From assembly GCF_002104995.1 (NCBI RefSeq), contig NW_024468254.1, positions 744,001 through 808,000 on the forward strand: DNA of 64,000 nucleotides, given 5' to 3'. The first letter of the stretch is position 1. Each line of letters opens with the position of its first letter. This stretch comes from Linderina pennispora (lineage: Eukaryota > Kickxellomycota > Kickxellomycetes > Kickxellales > Kickxellaceae). The translations under genes were made by a program, and so were the position numbers. A model generated the notes under the pieces. It was not told the DNA's origin, did not search any database, and worked only from the letters and a program-made list of their open reading frames with translations. Positions 9,629 to 21,694 of this stretch are shown piece after piece.

Positions 9629-12600
9629 ATGGCTGACCCTAGTACTGATACGTCGCCGTTGCCTCCACCACCGCAGCTGTTTAACCTCGAGCCCATCGAC
9701 GTGCCCGAGCCCTGGCAGCAGGAGCTTGTCGACAACTTCCATGCGCTGCGCGCCCTGCTGGCCAACCGGTCTGGCTCCGAGGTGCACGACACGCTGCAGC
9801 AGAAGGCTTCGGAAAGCATGCAGAGCCACTGCAATCTGGTCAACGGACTAGTATACGGGATTCTAACCGAGCCCAGCGAGGGCAGCACTGTAAGTACAAA
9901 CACAGCGGACAGGCCGTCCTCCCCCAGAACCACACATTGTTTACTCAATCTCCTTTAATCATTGTTAGTACTTCCGCAACCTAAGCATTGTATCGCGCGA
10001 CGGATTCGTCCATGCCGTCAGTCGGCTGCAGCACGTAGTCACGTATCTGCGGTTCCGCCTGGTCCGTGGCGACGTTCTGAAGCAGCTCTTCTGGTTCCTC
10101 AGCGAGCTTATCAAAACCAACACATCGGGCATCGATCAGATCTTGATATTTCTGACGCGGCAGATCCGCAGCGGCGACGTGACTCCCGGGAACATCAAGC
10201 TGTGCCGCAACACCTTGCATCTAATTGAGTCCAACATGGACTGGGTCATGCGGTCCCCAGTGCTCATTGCCACAATTGTGTACGCCTTCGGGCGGCTCAT
10301 TCTAGACCACAGCCGGGTACCGGACCTGTGCGCCCGCGAGTGCGATCTGGTGGTGCGACTGATTCGCGACAAGTTCACCGAATGCTCAATGATCGGACGC
10401 GACCTTGTCCGGGTTCTGCAGGACGTAGCAAAACACGATAAATTCAAGGCGCTCTGGCACGACTTCCTGCAGCGCCCGCAGCAGATCAGCCCGCACTTCA
10501 CCGGCATCGAGCAGCTATTGCGCGTGCCCACGCCCCGCGTGTTTCTGGCCAACCGCCTCACATACGACATGGAGGCAAAGCTGCTGTTCATGCTGGAGAA
10601 GCTGCCGTCAAATACGTTCTTCAGAAACATGACGTGGTTCTCGCAGCGCTTCCTAGCCACCCCCGAGTCCGAGTCGCTATATTGCGATTTGATCCGGTAC
10701 ATCTGCGGCGTATTCCATCCGTCAAACGCCCTGCTGGCTTCCAACATCCTGCCGCGGTATGTCTTACTAGGTGCCATTCTACGCCTTATTCGCTCGCAGG
10801 TCGTTGCGGCCAACGCCAAACTGGCACTATTCTACGACTGGTTGTTCTACGATCCGCAGGTCGATAGCATCATGAACATTGAGCCCGGAGTGCTGATCAT
10901 GGCGCGGTCGCTCGACAGGTACACGCATCTGACGGTGACGTTCATTGAGTTTTTGGGATTCACTGCCGATGCGTACTGCCCGACTCTGGCTCCCGCGATC
11001 CGCAGATCCATCAGTCTGACCATGCAGGATGCTGTCGAAAAGGGCGTGATTCCGTCGCTGCTGCCAATATACGAGCACCCAAAGGTTGACGAGGCAACGC
11101 GTAAGCAGATGCAGGTACTGTTCCCTAGCCTGGTCCCAGCACAATCCGGCTTACAGCAGAATGCGTTTGATTCAGACCCCATGGCGCTCGACACCGGTGC
11201 TGATATTGACATGGTTGAAGATGCCGAGTTTGGAAATGGAATTGAACCCCTGGCGCTGAATACAGAATCTACACAGCCCGCAACCGTCCCAGCGCCGCTT
11301 GCAAGCCCATCGCCTCCTATCAGCCCAGTCTCAAGTTCGATGGCCCAGCCTCCAAAATCCGCATTCGAACCGGAACTGCCGCTGGCACCACCACCACCAC
11401 TACAATTGCCGCTGGATCCGGTCTCGCAGATGTTCTCGGACGAGCTGCCTACCCAGACATTCGAGTCTGCAGTTGTTTCACAGCCAGGGCCAGTAACTAC
11501 AAACGGCAGCAGTATCGAGAAACCCCCTGAAGCCATGGAGTGCGATGACAGCGAGTCAGAGGATCTGGAAAGCGTCGAAATGATTCCCGATATCGACGAC
11601 ACGGACACCGATTCGGACAGCGGTTTGCTGCCAACTGGTGAGCAGGCGCTGGAGAACCCGTCGCTATGGCTGTTTGGAACTACGTTGAAGGATTTTGCCA
11701 CCAATTTCCGCAACAACGAAACCGAAAAGGCATCGGCGGCTATCGGCGAGATTATCGAAGTGTTTGCACAGTCGGAGGCACCTGTCAAGGCTGTCAGCAA
11801 CGTGCTTGCATACTCACTGGAGAATTTTGAGCCTGAGGACATCGAAACCAGCGCAGAGCTAATCGAGTCAGGCGACCTGGAGTCAGTCGAGCATGACATC
11901 CTACATACCCTGTTTGCTGTTGTTGCATCGTACATGGACCGTGCGCCAATGTCGCGTGACCGGCTGCTCGACCTGCTAATCCAGCTTACCACCGCTATCC
12001 CCGACATCGGCTTCCGCTGGCTATTATACGCGGTGAACGATGCAAAGCGTCCGCAGCTGTACAGGGACTACGTTGGCCGGTACGCCAAGGGCACGCTGCA
12101 GGCAGCATTGGCGCGCGATATGCGGCTACTGCAGGAACGGTTCAATATGCTGTTCTACAACGTTTTGCCATGCATCTACAAGGCATTCCCGGCCGAGTTC
12201 CCTGGCAACCGCATTATTGTCAAGAGCGTTGTGGCCATGATCGACCAGCCGCAGGTCTATCGGCTCAACATGCTGATGGCCAGGGGCGAGCTGCGGCTGT
12301 TTGGCGACCGTGCAGCCCCTGCCATCTGCGGCACGACCGAGTACGATGCATTTGAGCAAGTATGTCTGTGGCAGCTGGTGGCTGGTGAGCTGGCTGGCGA
12401 TTCGGTGGCAGTTCGGAAGATTGCGCGGACGCTGTTGCTGACGCATGAGCTCGATCCATCGATGAACAGCGAGGCGGCAAATGGGCTGCTGTCGCTGCTT
12501 CGGTCTGTCCCGCCCACCAAAGAGATCCTGGCTGTGTTGGTGCAAAAGCACGTGCAGGGAGACGATGCTGCAGACCTGTGTGGCTCAGTGATGACGGCGT

Positions 12601-13157
12601 GGGCCCGGTCGCGGCGCGAAGACCTGGTGGGCGGAATTCGAGCTCTGGCGGGCGAGCCAGGCATCGGCGGGCTTGTCGCCATGTGGATAAGCCGGTTTGG
12701 CTTGAGGATTGGGCTGTGTGAGATTTTCGAGCAGGCGTGTGTGATACAGGCTGAACCAGAACCCGTGCCTGTAGAGTCGCCACCACCCAGGCAGAAATCC
12801 AAGTCGCCGGAGCCTGCGCCTGAGCCTGCGCCTGATCCCATGGAAGAAGAGCCTGAGCAGGCAAAGCCCGCTGCCAAGACCATGCCGCCAAAGAAGACGC
12901 CTGCAGCCGAGAGGCCCTTAGGCCCTGGTGCCCCAGCTAAGCGGCGGCGACCAATGACACGGCTGCAGAAGCGCCAGGCCAAGCGGCAGCGCCGTAACGT
13001 CATCACGTCTGACGATGACGAAGATGACGAGGATGACGAGAACGACGAGGACGACGAAGGGCAGCTTGCCAGTGTAGCCGATGGCAGCAGCGACGACAGC
13101 AGCGACGACAGTCCAAGTGATCTCAGTAGTCTGTCTGATATCAGCGACGATGAGTGA
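9629..13157 (+). CDS. INTS3: Integrator complex subunit 3 (SOSS-A)
   Basis: Two exons, 9629-9889 and 9969-13157, join in phase 0 across a 79-nt GTAAGT...TTAG intron and encode 1149 residues. Exon 1 ends with GLVYGILTEP and exon 2 resumes YFRNL, exactly as in animal INTS3. Further landmarks are SMIGRDLVRVLQ, DLIRYICGVFHPSN (about 325) and NAKLALFYDWLF...DSIMNIEPG (about 368), all conserved in INTS3. The first 460 residues form the HEAT-like N-terminal domain. A Pro/Ser-rich acidic insert spans about 484-644, then a second helical domain, then a basic and strongly acidic Ser/Asp tail. In animals INTS3 works in Integrator (3' processing and pause attenuation of Pol II transcripts) and in the SOSS ssDNA-repair complex. 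Confidence 0.93.
9890..9968 (+). other. INTS3 intron 1
   Basis: A 79-nt intron with GTAAGT donor and TTAG acceptor. It joins codons 87 and 88 and restores the GILTEP...YFRNL block found in animal INTS3. Confidence 0.9.
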
Positions 13158-13640
13158 ACGTCGCCCGAACACCTGCAGGGCAACAAAATCCGTGGGATGC
13201 TGCGCCCGGGTGCCAAGCAATCCCTGTCGCCTTCGCCGAACCTAATCGACCCTTCCGGTGCTGCGATGCCGACGCCCTCACCAGCCAAAGGGTCGTGAAC
13301 CCCCTCAGAAAAAGCAGAGCCCACTTCTGGATGGATACCGCTGGTTCACGGCGCAGGCAGCCAAAAGGGGGACCTCCAGAGTTACCATTAAGTTCGGTCT
13401 GTGGGCAGTGCTCGTGCAGCGTGGAACTCCGAACCGGGACAAGGCGCTTATGCGTGCCCGAGTCGCCCCGACTCGCAGTGATAACGGTTCGATCATTTGT
13501 AATCACTATAAAATACGATTTGCTGCTGCGAGTCAGCGGCCCGCGTATAAAAACCAGCGCACATCTGGAGCGTGGGACCGCCACTCCTTGCCTCTTTCAT
13601 TTATCTCGCCCATTGCCCACACACTGCAAATCCAAACATT
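13158..13640 (+). promoter_or_regulatory. INTS3-OYE gap with OYE promoter
   Basis: The first 46 codons after the INTS3 stop stay open in the same frame (13158-13295) and look coding; see findings. A TATAAAAA box at 13546-13553 lies 95 bp before the oxidoreductase ATG, with a pyrimidine-rich leader after it. Confidence 0.5.
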
Positions 13641-14879
13641 ATGTCTAACCCTCACGATTTTTACCAGCCGCAGGCAGACCGTGGACCCGGCGCAGCCGTG
13701 CAGCCAACTGACTCTGAGATCAAGCAGGGATTCGCGTCGTCGCAGTCTGAGACGACACCGGCGCTATTCACGCCCCTGAAGATCCGCGGCACTGAGCTCA
13801 AGAATCGGGTTGTTGTCAGCCCGATGTGCATGTACTCGTCGGTAGACGGCTTTGCGACCAACTTCCACCTGGTGCACGTCGGCCAGCTCGCCATGCGCGG
13901 CGTATCCCTTATGATCATGGAGGCCACGGGCGTTGCCCCTGAGGGCCGCATCACGCCCAACTGCCTTGGCATCTGGAAGGACGAGCACATCGAGAAGCTG
14001 CGCGAGGTAGTTGCCTTTGCGCACGCGAACAAGGCGCTGGTCGGCATCCAGCTGGCGCACGCCGGCCGCAAGGCCAGCACGTCGCCGCCATGGCTGATCA
14101 AGTCGCAGGGATACAATCTCGACGAAACCAAGGGCGGCTGGCCCAAGGACATTATTGGCCCGTCAGCCATCCCCTTCGACGAGCGCAGCTTTGTGCCGCG
14201 CGAGATGACCCTGGCAGATATCCAGCGTGTGCAGCAGAACTTTGTCGATGCGGCGGTCCGTGCCGACAAGGCTGGCTTCGATGTGGTTGAGCTGCATGGC
14301 GCCCACGGGTATCTGATCCAAGAATTCCTGTCGCCGATTTCCAACAAGCGCACGGACGCATACGGCGGGTCGTTCGAGAACCGCATTCGCTTCCTGGTCG
14401 AGACTGCGCAGAAGGTGCGCAAGACGTGGCCAGAACACAAGCCGCTGTTTGTGCGCGTCTCGTCGACCGACTGGGTTGCGCCTAGCAGTGATGTCCCCAC
14501 GGGCGGGTGGACCGAGGAGGAGACAGTCGAGCTCGCCAAGGTCCTCAGGGCCCAGGGCGTCGATCTGGTCGACTGCTCGACTGCCGGCAACAGCCCACTG
14601 CAGAAGATCCCGCTGGCACCTGGCTACCAGGTGCAGTTTGCTACGGCGGTGCGCAAGGGCGCCCCTGGGATGCTGTCGGGTGCTGTTGGCATAATCACCG
14701 ATGCGAAGCAGGCAAACGAGATTGTTGCCAGCGGCTCAGCCGACCTGGTGTTCATGGGTCGCCAGCTGCTGCGTGACCCGAACTTTGTGCTGAACGCTGC
14801 TTTGGAGCTCAATGCCTTTGGGCAGTACCCGCACCAGTACGAGCGTGGCCGCCCCAAGACCAAGTACAGCTTCGTTTGA
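13641..14879 (+). CDS. Old yellow enzyme family FMN oxidoreductase (YqjM-like)
   Basis: This 412-residue TIM-barrel flavoprotein belongs to the OYE/NADH:flavin oxidoreductase family. Landmarks are NRVVVSPMCMYSS (N-terminal FMN site; the Cys in SPMCMYS is the redox-tuning Cys of class II/YqjM enzymes), QLAHAGRKAS, the GFDVVELHGAHGYLIQEFLSP active-site His block, NKRTDAYGGSFENRIRF, and the late VFMGRQLLRDP phosphate-binding stretch. Such enzymes reduce activated C=C bonds of enones with NAD(P)H; the physiological substrate here is unknown. I chose the ATG at 13641 because the open frame upstream starts only with GTG. No organelle signal is evident, so it is probably cytosolic. Confidence 0.92.
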   Translation: MSNPHDFYQPQADRGPGAAVQPTDSEIKQGFASSQSETTPALFTPLKIRGTELKNRVVVSPMCMYSSVDGFATNFHLVHVGQLAMRGVSLMIMEATGVAPEGRITPNCLGIWKDEHIEKLREVVAFAHANKALVGIQLAHAGRKASTSPPWLIKSQGYNLDETKGGWPKDIIGPSAIPFDERSFVPREMTLADIQRVQQNFVDAAVRADKAGFDVVELHGAHGYLIQEFLSPISNKRTDAYGGSFENRIRFLVETAQKVRKTWPEHKPLFVRVSSTDWVAPSSDVPTGGWTEEETVELAKVLRAQGVDLVDCSTAGNSPLQKIPLAPGYQVQFATAVRKGAPGMLSGAVGIITDAKQANEIVASGSADLVFMGRQLLRDPNFVLNAALELNAFGQYPHQYERGRPKTKYSFV

Positions 14880-15612
14880 GTATATTTGCAGCCCACATTT
14901 TTGCAGACAAATGTGCATTACACAACTATCCAATTCGTTTTATGCTATCTATTCGGCAGGCTCAAACAGTGCGGGTGTGGTCCCAAGATGAACGGGCTGG
15001 TTGTGAGAGTGACTTTGCCTCACACATCGATAAACAGGCAACATATCATGCACTGTCAACGTATTCACCCGGTACTACCACTAAACAATGGAATCGTCAC
15101 CAGATACAAAAGCGAAGACATAAACCTCCCCTGTATAGCTAGTGTGGCCATGCTTATAGTTCTAGAGCCAGCAAGGGGGTTCGAGCAGCAGATGGACGCA
15201 CACCTATTTCGGATGAAGGCTCTGTATCCTCGCACTTTGCTGCCTAAGCATCAGCATGCAGTCATGAATGCTGATTATATAACCACAATGCAGTCAGCTT
15301 ACACATTGCTGTGCAATACAATAAAGGTTACACCGATACCATTGATGGGAGTCTCTAAACATGCTATTGTTATCAAGCACGCAATTCCACTATTGCAAAA
15401 CACTGCTGATGATGGCAAGTCTTGAATGCCGGGCTTTTCCCAGGCGGCCAGCGTATCCGGCGTGGAAATGCCAGGTATGCGATGAGATCGCCATGCTCCT
15501 TGGCCACAGGTGAAACCAACATTTATTTGCTGTCCAAAGTATGCCACACCAGAATTGGCTCTCTAGACTATACAGCCGACGCTGGCTCCATGTGTAGGCT
15601 AATCAGGCCTAT
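14880..15612. other. Gene-free stretch between convergent genes
   Basis: 733 bp between the 3' ends of the oxidoreductase and SR140 genes. It is AT-richer than the flanks, with only overlapping low-complexity ORFs in several frames. I see no gene, tRNA or repeat in it. Confidence 0.4.
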
Positions 15613-17065
15613 CTATAAGAACCCCTTTGAGAATGCATGCAGCATATCCGGTGGAAAGACCATGCGCACCTCCCACACCGCCAGCACGGCCAGTACCAGT
15701 TTGCGAAAGTGCTCTGCCCTTAATCTCGCCTCAATTGCACGATAAACGTCCGCCAGATGCCTAAACACGCGGTCCAGCACCTTCTCAAACCCCTGCCTCA
15801 GCCGCCACGCACCCTGCTCTGAGCAGTTGTGCAAGATATCCGAGACCACCAGCAATCTGGCGTACTTGCTCATGTACGGTGCGGCATCATCCAGCAGCGA
15901 GCGAGTCACAACATCAACGACGTCCTCCCAGGCGCTGGCACACTCGATGGCCAGCTTCATTGCATGGGCAACACTGCCACGCTCGTTGGTGACGTGGTTC
16001 AGGGCGTCAACCAGCTGCTCGCGCTCGACTCGGCTCAAGCCCAAAACGTCACGCACGATGGGCGGCGGCTGCCACACAGGCCCACCCTGGTCATACATGA
16101 CAAACATTTTGGTGCGCCAGCGCTCCTTGGTGTCGCCGTTCAGAAGCGAGTACATGCGCCAGCGATAATACACGCCTTCGGCAGACCGGCTGTTGATCAG
16201 GAATGCCAGCCGCGGGTCGCCACGGTTGATCAGCATTACTTCGAATGGCGTGCCGTACTGAAGCACATGCTGGATGGTCCAGTGGATTGTGCGCAGCACC
16301 GCCGGGTCCTTTGGCCGGTGCACTGTGACCTCGTCCTGCACGGCATTGAACGGGTTCTCAGGCTCCTCCCCAGCCGATTCCTTGGCTGCCTTCGCTGCGC
16401 CAGCGACCAGCTTCGACACAGGCTTCCCCCAGCGCACACACAGCTTGTTGCCATCCAGGACCTGTCCGTCCATGGCCTCGAGGGCCAGGCTTGCGTGGGC
16501 GCGCAGAGAAAAGCACACGAACGCGTTGTTGCGGCCACGCTCGTGCTCCTCAGGTGTCCGCGGCCACATAATCTTGATGCTGTCGATCTCTCCAAACTGC
16601 ATAAACGCCTGCTTCAGCTGCTGCTCGTCAGTAGTCGGGTGGACATTGCTGATGAACAGGTTCGTGGACTGCATGGCGTCGAAGGACTTTGTGTGCTCGC
16701 GCTGCTCCTGCGTGTGCTTGAGCTCCTCGAGGAACAGGTCCAGGTTGCGCTTCTTCTTTTGCTGTCTGCCAGCCTCCTCCTCACCGGCGCCTTGCTCGCT
16801 GTCGGTGTCTGCAGTAAATACTGGCGGCTTCGCTGGAGCTATTTGCTTCTGTGTGTGGTCTGCTCATTTGAAAGCATGAGTGTTAGGGTCAGCATGCGGG
16901 CAGAATTCTCTGGCTGTGTTTCCTGCTTGGGCAATTTTGCTTACTTCCTGTCGATTCGCCCTGGAGCTCCTTCAGCGGTGTTGATGCTGTCTTCAGCGGT
17001 GCCGACGCCTTCTTCAGTGCCAGGCCAAGGCCCAGTGGCTTTGCCGCGACCTTTCGCTTTTGCAT
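15613..17065 (-). CDS. U2SURP: U2 snRNP-associated SR140/U2SURP-like splicing factor
   Basis: Exon 1 (17065-16945) and exon 2 (16859-15613) join in phase 1 across an 85-nt GTAAGC...GCAG intron and give 455 residues. The order is a basic KKKRN-LDLFLEELK motif, which matches the SR140 block just before the RRM; an RRM (about 104-185, IKIMWPRT and AFVCFSLR); a SURP module (about 226-285, with FEVMLINR and YYRWRMYSLL); and a CID (about 306-455) ending at the conserved VWEVRMVFPP helix. The protein stops right after the CID, so the cwf21-like and RS-rich tails of human SR140 are missing. Its likely role is pre-mRNA splicing at the U2 snRNP. Confidence 0.9.
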
Positions 17066-17161
17066 TCGTGCAACAACAGAGAAATGCGAGGGTGTAGAAT
17101 GAAGTATATTTTCGGGAATAAAAAGTAGTCTGTGGAGTCAAAAAAGAATAAGCTGCTGCGT

Positions 17162-20100
17162 TCACTCCAGCCCCTCGTCATTGTCGATGAGGTGGGCATA
17201 GTCCTCGAACGAGCCAAACATGGGCAGTTTCTCCTTCTTCTTCTTCTTTTTCTTGTCGGCCGACTCGCTGTCGTCGCCCTTGCGCTTGGTGCCCTTGGAC
17301 GCAGGCTCATCAGACACCTCGCCGTCGTCGCTGGCCTCGGACATCTCATCGTCGAATGTCGGGAATCCGTCGTCATCGGACTGGTCCTCATCCAGATCGG
17401 CGCTGTCCTCGCCCTCATCGTTACTGTCGGATTCGCCCATGTCGTCATCGTCATCTCCCTCGTCCTCATCCTCCTGCAGGGCAGCCAGTAGATCTTCATC
17501 ATCCTCGTCAACATCCTCGCCGTCTTCGTCGCCCTCGCCAGTGCGCGGCATGCCCGAGGTCATAGCCTTCCAGACCTCATCCTCGTCAAGCTCGTCCGCA
17601 TTCTCGCCCATGGCATTGGCAAACCCAGTGCTGTCGTCAGCCAGGCCGCTCTCGCCCTCCTGCTTTGACTTCTTGACACGCTTGCCCATGCGCTCCTTCT
17701 TTGTCTGGAAGAACTGCAGGAAGAACTGCTCGTCGGCCGGCATATCAGATTTCTGCAGATCAGCAATCCTCTTCGAAGTCAGATCAAGACCGCCGATGAC
17801 GCCGCCGACGCGCTTCGATGACAGCAGATGGCCACGCATAATGCGTGCGCCATGCTCGCCGAGCTCAAAGTCGGCGCTCTCCGAAGAGGCAACAAACGGC
17901 TGCATCAGCGACTGGCCACGCATGGTAGAAGACTTCTTCGAGTCCTCCGCCTTGGGACGGCGGAACACGAAACGATCCAGGAAGTGCGCCAGCGAGTGGT
18001 TGTGCAGGTTGCTGATAGCGGCCACCTGCTCGCCAGCAAACACCTGCTTGATAGAGTGCGTGATCGACGGGTGGTAGTGGTGCGCCAGCATCGCGGATTC
18101 CCAGAGGCAGCCGGCCTGCGCGTTGGCAAACCGCGGGTCGCGCTTCAGCGGATCGTATGTGTGCTCGGCGTCCTCATGGTCCTCGGGCTGTGTCAGCATC
18201 GTGTTGAGCTGTGGGTTGAGCGCCAGCACCTGCGATACCAGGAACAGTGCACCCGAGGCGAACTCGACCTGGTTCTGTAGACACGCTTGCATGATGCGCT
18301 TGATGAACGCCATGACACGCTTGGTGTCGCTGTCGGCCTTCATGGCCTTGAACAGGACATTCAGATACATGGCCTTCTTGGACGTGCCATCGAGCCGCGG
18401 GTCCAGCAGCGAGTCATACAGGGTGCGGTAGAACCGGTCAGCGATGGTCGGCCGAAGACGTGCAATGTGGTTCAGCAGTACCAGCGACTGCACCACCGTG
18501 TTGAAGTTACCGGCGTGGGCGATCTGGAAGATCACTCCCACATGCTGATCCATGACTGCGTCGTCCATTTTGGCGAACGGCAGCGCGCGGTTGACGCCGG
18601 TCAGGATGGCCGCCAGGAGCTTGTTGTCCATCGACTTCTCCTCTTCTGCATGCTTCTTCGCGAGCTCCTCCTTGGCCTTGCGCAGAGCCTTCTGCCCAAT
18701 GTACACCTTTTGCTCGCGGCCCTTCTTCTCCTTCTTGGGTGGCGCAGTGGCCCCGGCCTTCTTCTTCTCGTCATCGTCGTTGTCGCTGTCAGGACCAGCA
18801 GCCTCTGCCTCGGCAGCATCTGCAGCATCGTTGTCCTGGGTGATCTTGAGCAGCTTCTTGAAGAAGATAAAGTACACTTCAAGCAACAGGTTGGCTGTGT
18901 TCACGTCCTTGGAGGACAGGATGATCTGGTTGAGCGTGATCATGGTGTAGTACTGCGCGCGCTCCTTGGTCGACGACTTTGTCAGCAGCAGCTCCTGGAT
19001 GGTTTTGACCACAATAAACTTCATGTTTGGGTGCGCGTTCAGCAGCTTCAGAATCAGGTACGACGCGCGGGCTGCCAGCTGCCGCTCGTTGTCACCAAGC
19101 TTGTTGACCAGCAAGCGCAGCAGGTTCTTCTCCTGCTCGGGCTTCTGCTCCAGCAGGTCCTCAAAGAACGTAACCATGTTCTGCCGCGTATGGACCACCG
19201 GGTCGTACGACATGGCCTCCATGGTCTGGATCAGCTCAAAGTAGTGCCGCTTCAGCTTGTCCTCGAACGCCCACATAATCCAGTGCGCGCTGGTCACGCC
19301 CCGAGCGCTGATCGGCTGGTCAGCAAAGTACCGCAGCTTGCGGTTCGACGGCAGCAAGTTGATGACCATCAGATCCTTAACACTGGCAACCGCTAGCAGG
19401 GCCTCGCGCCGGTTGTTCTTTTTGACCATCTGCATCAGCTGGTTGAGTGATCCAAGACCATGCACCGGGCTCTCCTGCACGATAAGCGTCAGCGCTGACA
19501 CCCGATCCGTCAGTGTTCCCGACGACAGAATGTTGGACACAAACGATTTGTCTGCCGTTGACATCGACTTCTTACCGGCCCCCTGGGTCGTGTACAGCGA
19601 GTTTTCGCGATCAAGCAGCTCCTCGGCGTACTGGAACTTTTGCAACACCATCTCCTCGCTTGGCTTTTCTGCGTCTTCAGCAATCTCCAGGTCGTCCAGC
19701 GCAATACCAAACCACTGAGGGTTCGGGTCGATGGTAAGCCGCCGGACCGTTGACAGCGGCGCCGAGTCCTTGGCCGACTTGACCTTGAACCCAGGAATAC
19801 CCAGGTCATCGCTGTCAGTGGTCGCAGCAGCAACAGCAGCCTCCTTCTTCTCCTTCCGGGCCTCCTTCTTAGGCTTTTCCTTCTTGGTCGTCTTTGTCTT
19901 CTTACTGTCGTCCTGGCTGGCTGCCTGTGGCTTCTCCTTCTTTGCCGCGTCCTTCTTAGCCTTCTTTTCCTTCTTCTCGCTCTTGCCCTGCATCGCCTTC
20001 CGCTCTTTGTCCGTCAGCCCAGAGAACTCTGGTACATCTGTCGACAGGCCAAGCGACTTGGCGAACGCGCTCAGATCGCCCTGGATCCCACTAGCGTCGC

Positions 20101-20374
20101 CCTTTTTTGTCTTCTTTGCCGACTTGCTGTGTTTCGAGCCCGCAGGTGTGTCAACATCAGCAAGCATGTCGAGATCGGCCTTGTCACCGCCCAACTTTTG
20201 GATCTCGTCCCACAGACCATCATCCTTGTTGCTGCTGTCCTTCGCAGTAGCTGCCTTCTTTGTTCCCTAGTGCAGAGAAGCTGTTGCTGTTAGTTTCCGC
20301 TCCGTACGCCATACCGTGGGATCGCTCGAGCAGAGACTTACCTTGGCCAGCTTTCCCTTGCCGTTCTTCCCCAT
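17162..20374 (-). CDS. MAK21: Ribosome biogenesis factor Mak21/Noc1 (CEBPZ)
   Basis: Exon 1 (20374-20342, only 11 codons, MGKNGKGKLAK) and exon 2 (20266-17162) join in phase 0 over a 75-nt GTAAGT...CTAG intron and give 1045 residues. The frame of exon 2 alone begins with a TTG, which is why the small first exon is needed. A Lys-rich N-terminal tail precedes a HEAT-like body containing the CBF/Mak21 domain (about residues 600-770, NHIARLRPTIADRFYRTLYD and DPRLDGTSKKAMYLN). An acidic Asp/Glu tail (about 900-985) and a terminal Lys run follow. Noc1-Noc2 chaperones early 60S precursors in the nucleolus. It is divergent from the uS10m gene 329 bp away. Confidence 0.93.
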
Positions 20375-20703
20375 ATCTGCAAATAGTCCTGAAATGTAAA
20401 TGTGTATAGAGGTGAGCGACAAATTGAGAGAGGATATGCGAAACGCTAACAACACAGCTTGGTTTTCGCGGCTGCCACTGCGAAAATTTTTGGCCGCTTT
20501 TTTGCAGCCCAAAAAAAAACTCGCAGTAGCTGATCCAGATCCCAATTGGAATCACCGGATCGTGAGGGGTTATCAGCGCCATTTTTTTCGCCCTCTTAGC
20601 ACTTTGGCGCTGCCTGAAAAGAGCGATCGAGCACAGCGAGACTTTTTGCTTACACAAATTCCAAACCATTACTCTCTGTAAATTCAGCTGCATTTGGAAC
20701 GCT
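20375..20703. promoter_or_regulatory. Divergent promoter, MAK21 and uS10m
   Basis: 329 bp between two divergent ATGs, both for ribosome production (cytosolic biogenesis and mitochondrial ribosome). It contains A- and T-runs around 20500-20590 and no ORF of note. Shared regulation is possible but not shown. Confidence 0.5.
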
Positions 20704-21694
20704 ATGATTCGGTCAGCAATTCTCCGCCAGGTACGGCTTGGGCACTGACAGCGCACCCGAGACAAAATTCGGCTATGCCTGGGCCTGCTCCTCATGCAGC
20801 AGCGCTGAATTGGCTTGCTAAACTGTTTAATACTTGTAGGCCACCGCATTTCGCTCGGCAGCGGCAACAGTAGCGAAGATCGCGCCGGTGACAGGGGTGC
20901 GCGCGGCGAGCACATATGCCTCGATTCTGACAAAGGTGCTCGGCCAGGACGTGCATGTCAAACCCAAGGCGATTCCGATCGAGGACGTGGACGCGATCTT
21001 CAAGCAGCCAACGATCCTGCCGATGCCGCACAACATCCCGGTCTGCCGCGTGGCATTCCAGTCGTTCCAGCTGCATCGTCTTGACTTCTACATGGACTTT
21101 TGCCGCAAGGCCGCGCAGCACATGGGAATTCCGTGCACGGGAGTGATCCGGCTGCCGCGAGTGACGCGCCGCTGGACCGTCCTGAAGTCGCCGTTCATCC
21201 ACAAGTCGTCGATGGAGGTGTTTGAGCGCCGCACATACAAGCGCGTGCTGGTGGTGCGTGATGCTGATCCCGAGGTTGTCAAGAAGTGGATCGCGTATAT
21301 TGACAAGAACATCCCGGCTGGCATTGGTATGAAGCACCGTGCCATTGAGTACGAGTCGCTGGACTACGCTACCCAGATTGAGAAGAACATGCAGACTCGC
21401 GATCCGCGCAAGATCAGCACCGAGGAGCTGAAGGCTGTCGACCGCACCCAGGAGGTCGTCAAGCGTGGTCGCCGCATGCTATGGACCACGTACAACAACC
21501 TGCCGGTCTACAGCAAGTCAGATGTTGCTAATATGGCGCAGGATGTTATCAACCAGCTGAAGACCAACCCGAAGGCTAACATTGAGGACATCACCCGCAC
21601 CGTTGTCATGGGCACCCGGCCGCCTGTTAACAAAAAGCCCAAGAAGGCCAAGGCTAGCACTGAGCCAAGCACCCCTTCCAAGGCCGAGAAGTAG
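20704..21694 (+). CDS. RSM10: Mitochondrial small-subunit ribosomal protein uS10m
   Basis: Exon 1 (20704-20730, nine codons, MIRSAILRQ) and exon 2 (20840-21694) join in phase 0 across a 109-nt GTACGG...GTAG intron; the product is 293 residues. The joined N-terminus is rich in Arg, Ala and Ser without acids, a good mitochondrial presequence. The core carries the uS10 fold: LDFYMDFCRKAAQHMGIP, then RWTVLKSPFIHKSSMEVFERRTYKR, the family's typical basic block. A Lys/Pro/Ser tail ends the protein. The large exon alone would start with GTG, so the short first exon is needed. It lies head to head with MAK21. Confidence 0.9.

Noticed and set aside
9629-13157. INTS3 and the neighbouring large unknown gene as a linked Integrator pair
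   Set aside because: The large protein shows no motif I can tie to Integrator; proximity alone is no evidence in a eukaryote.
13480-13505. tRNA B-box-like GGTTCGATC
   Set aside because: No A-box or cloverleaf around it. Similar hits near 34601 and 37064 also fail.
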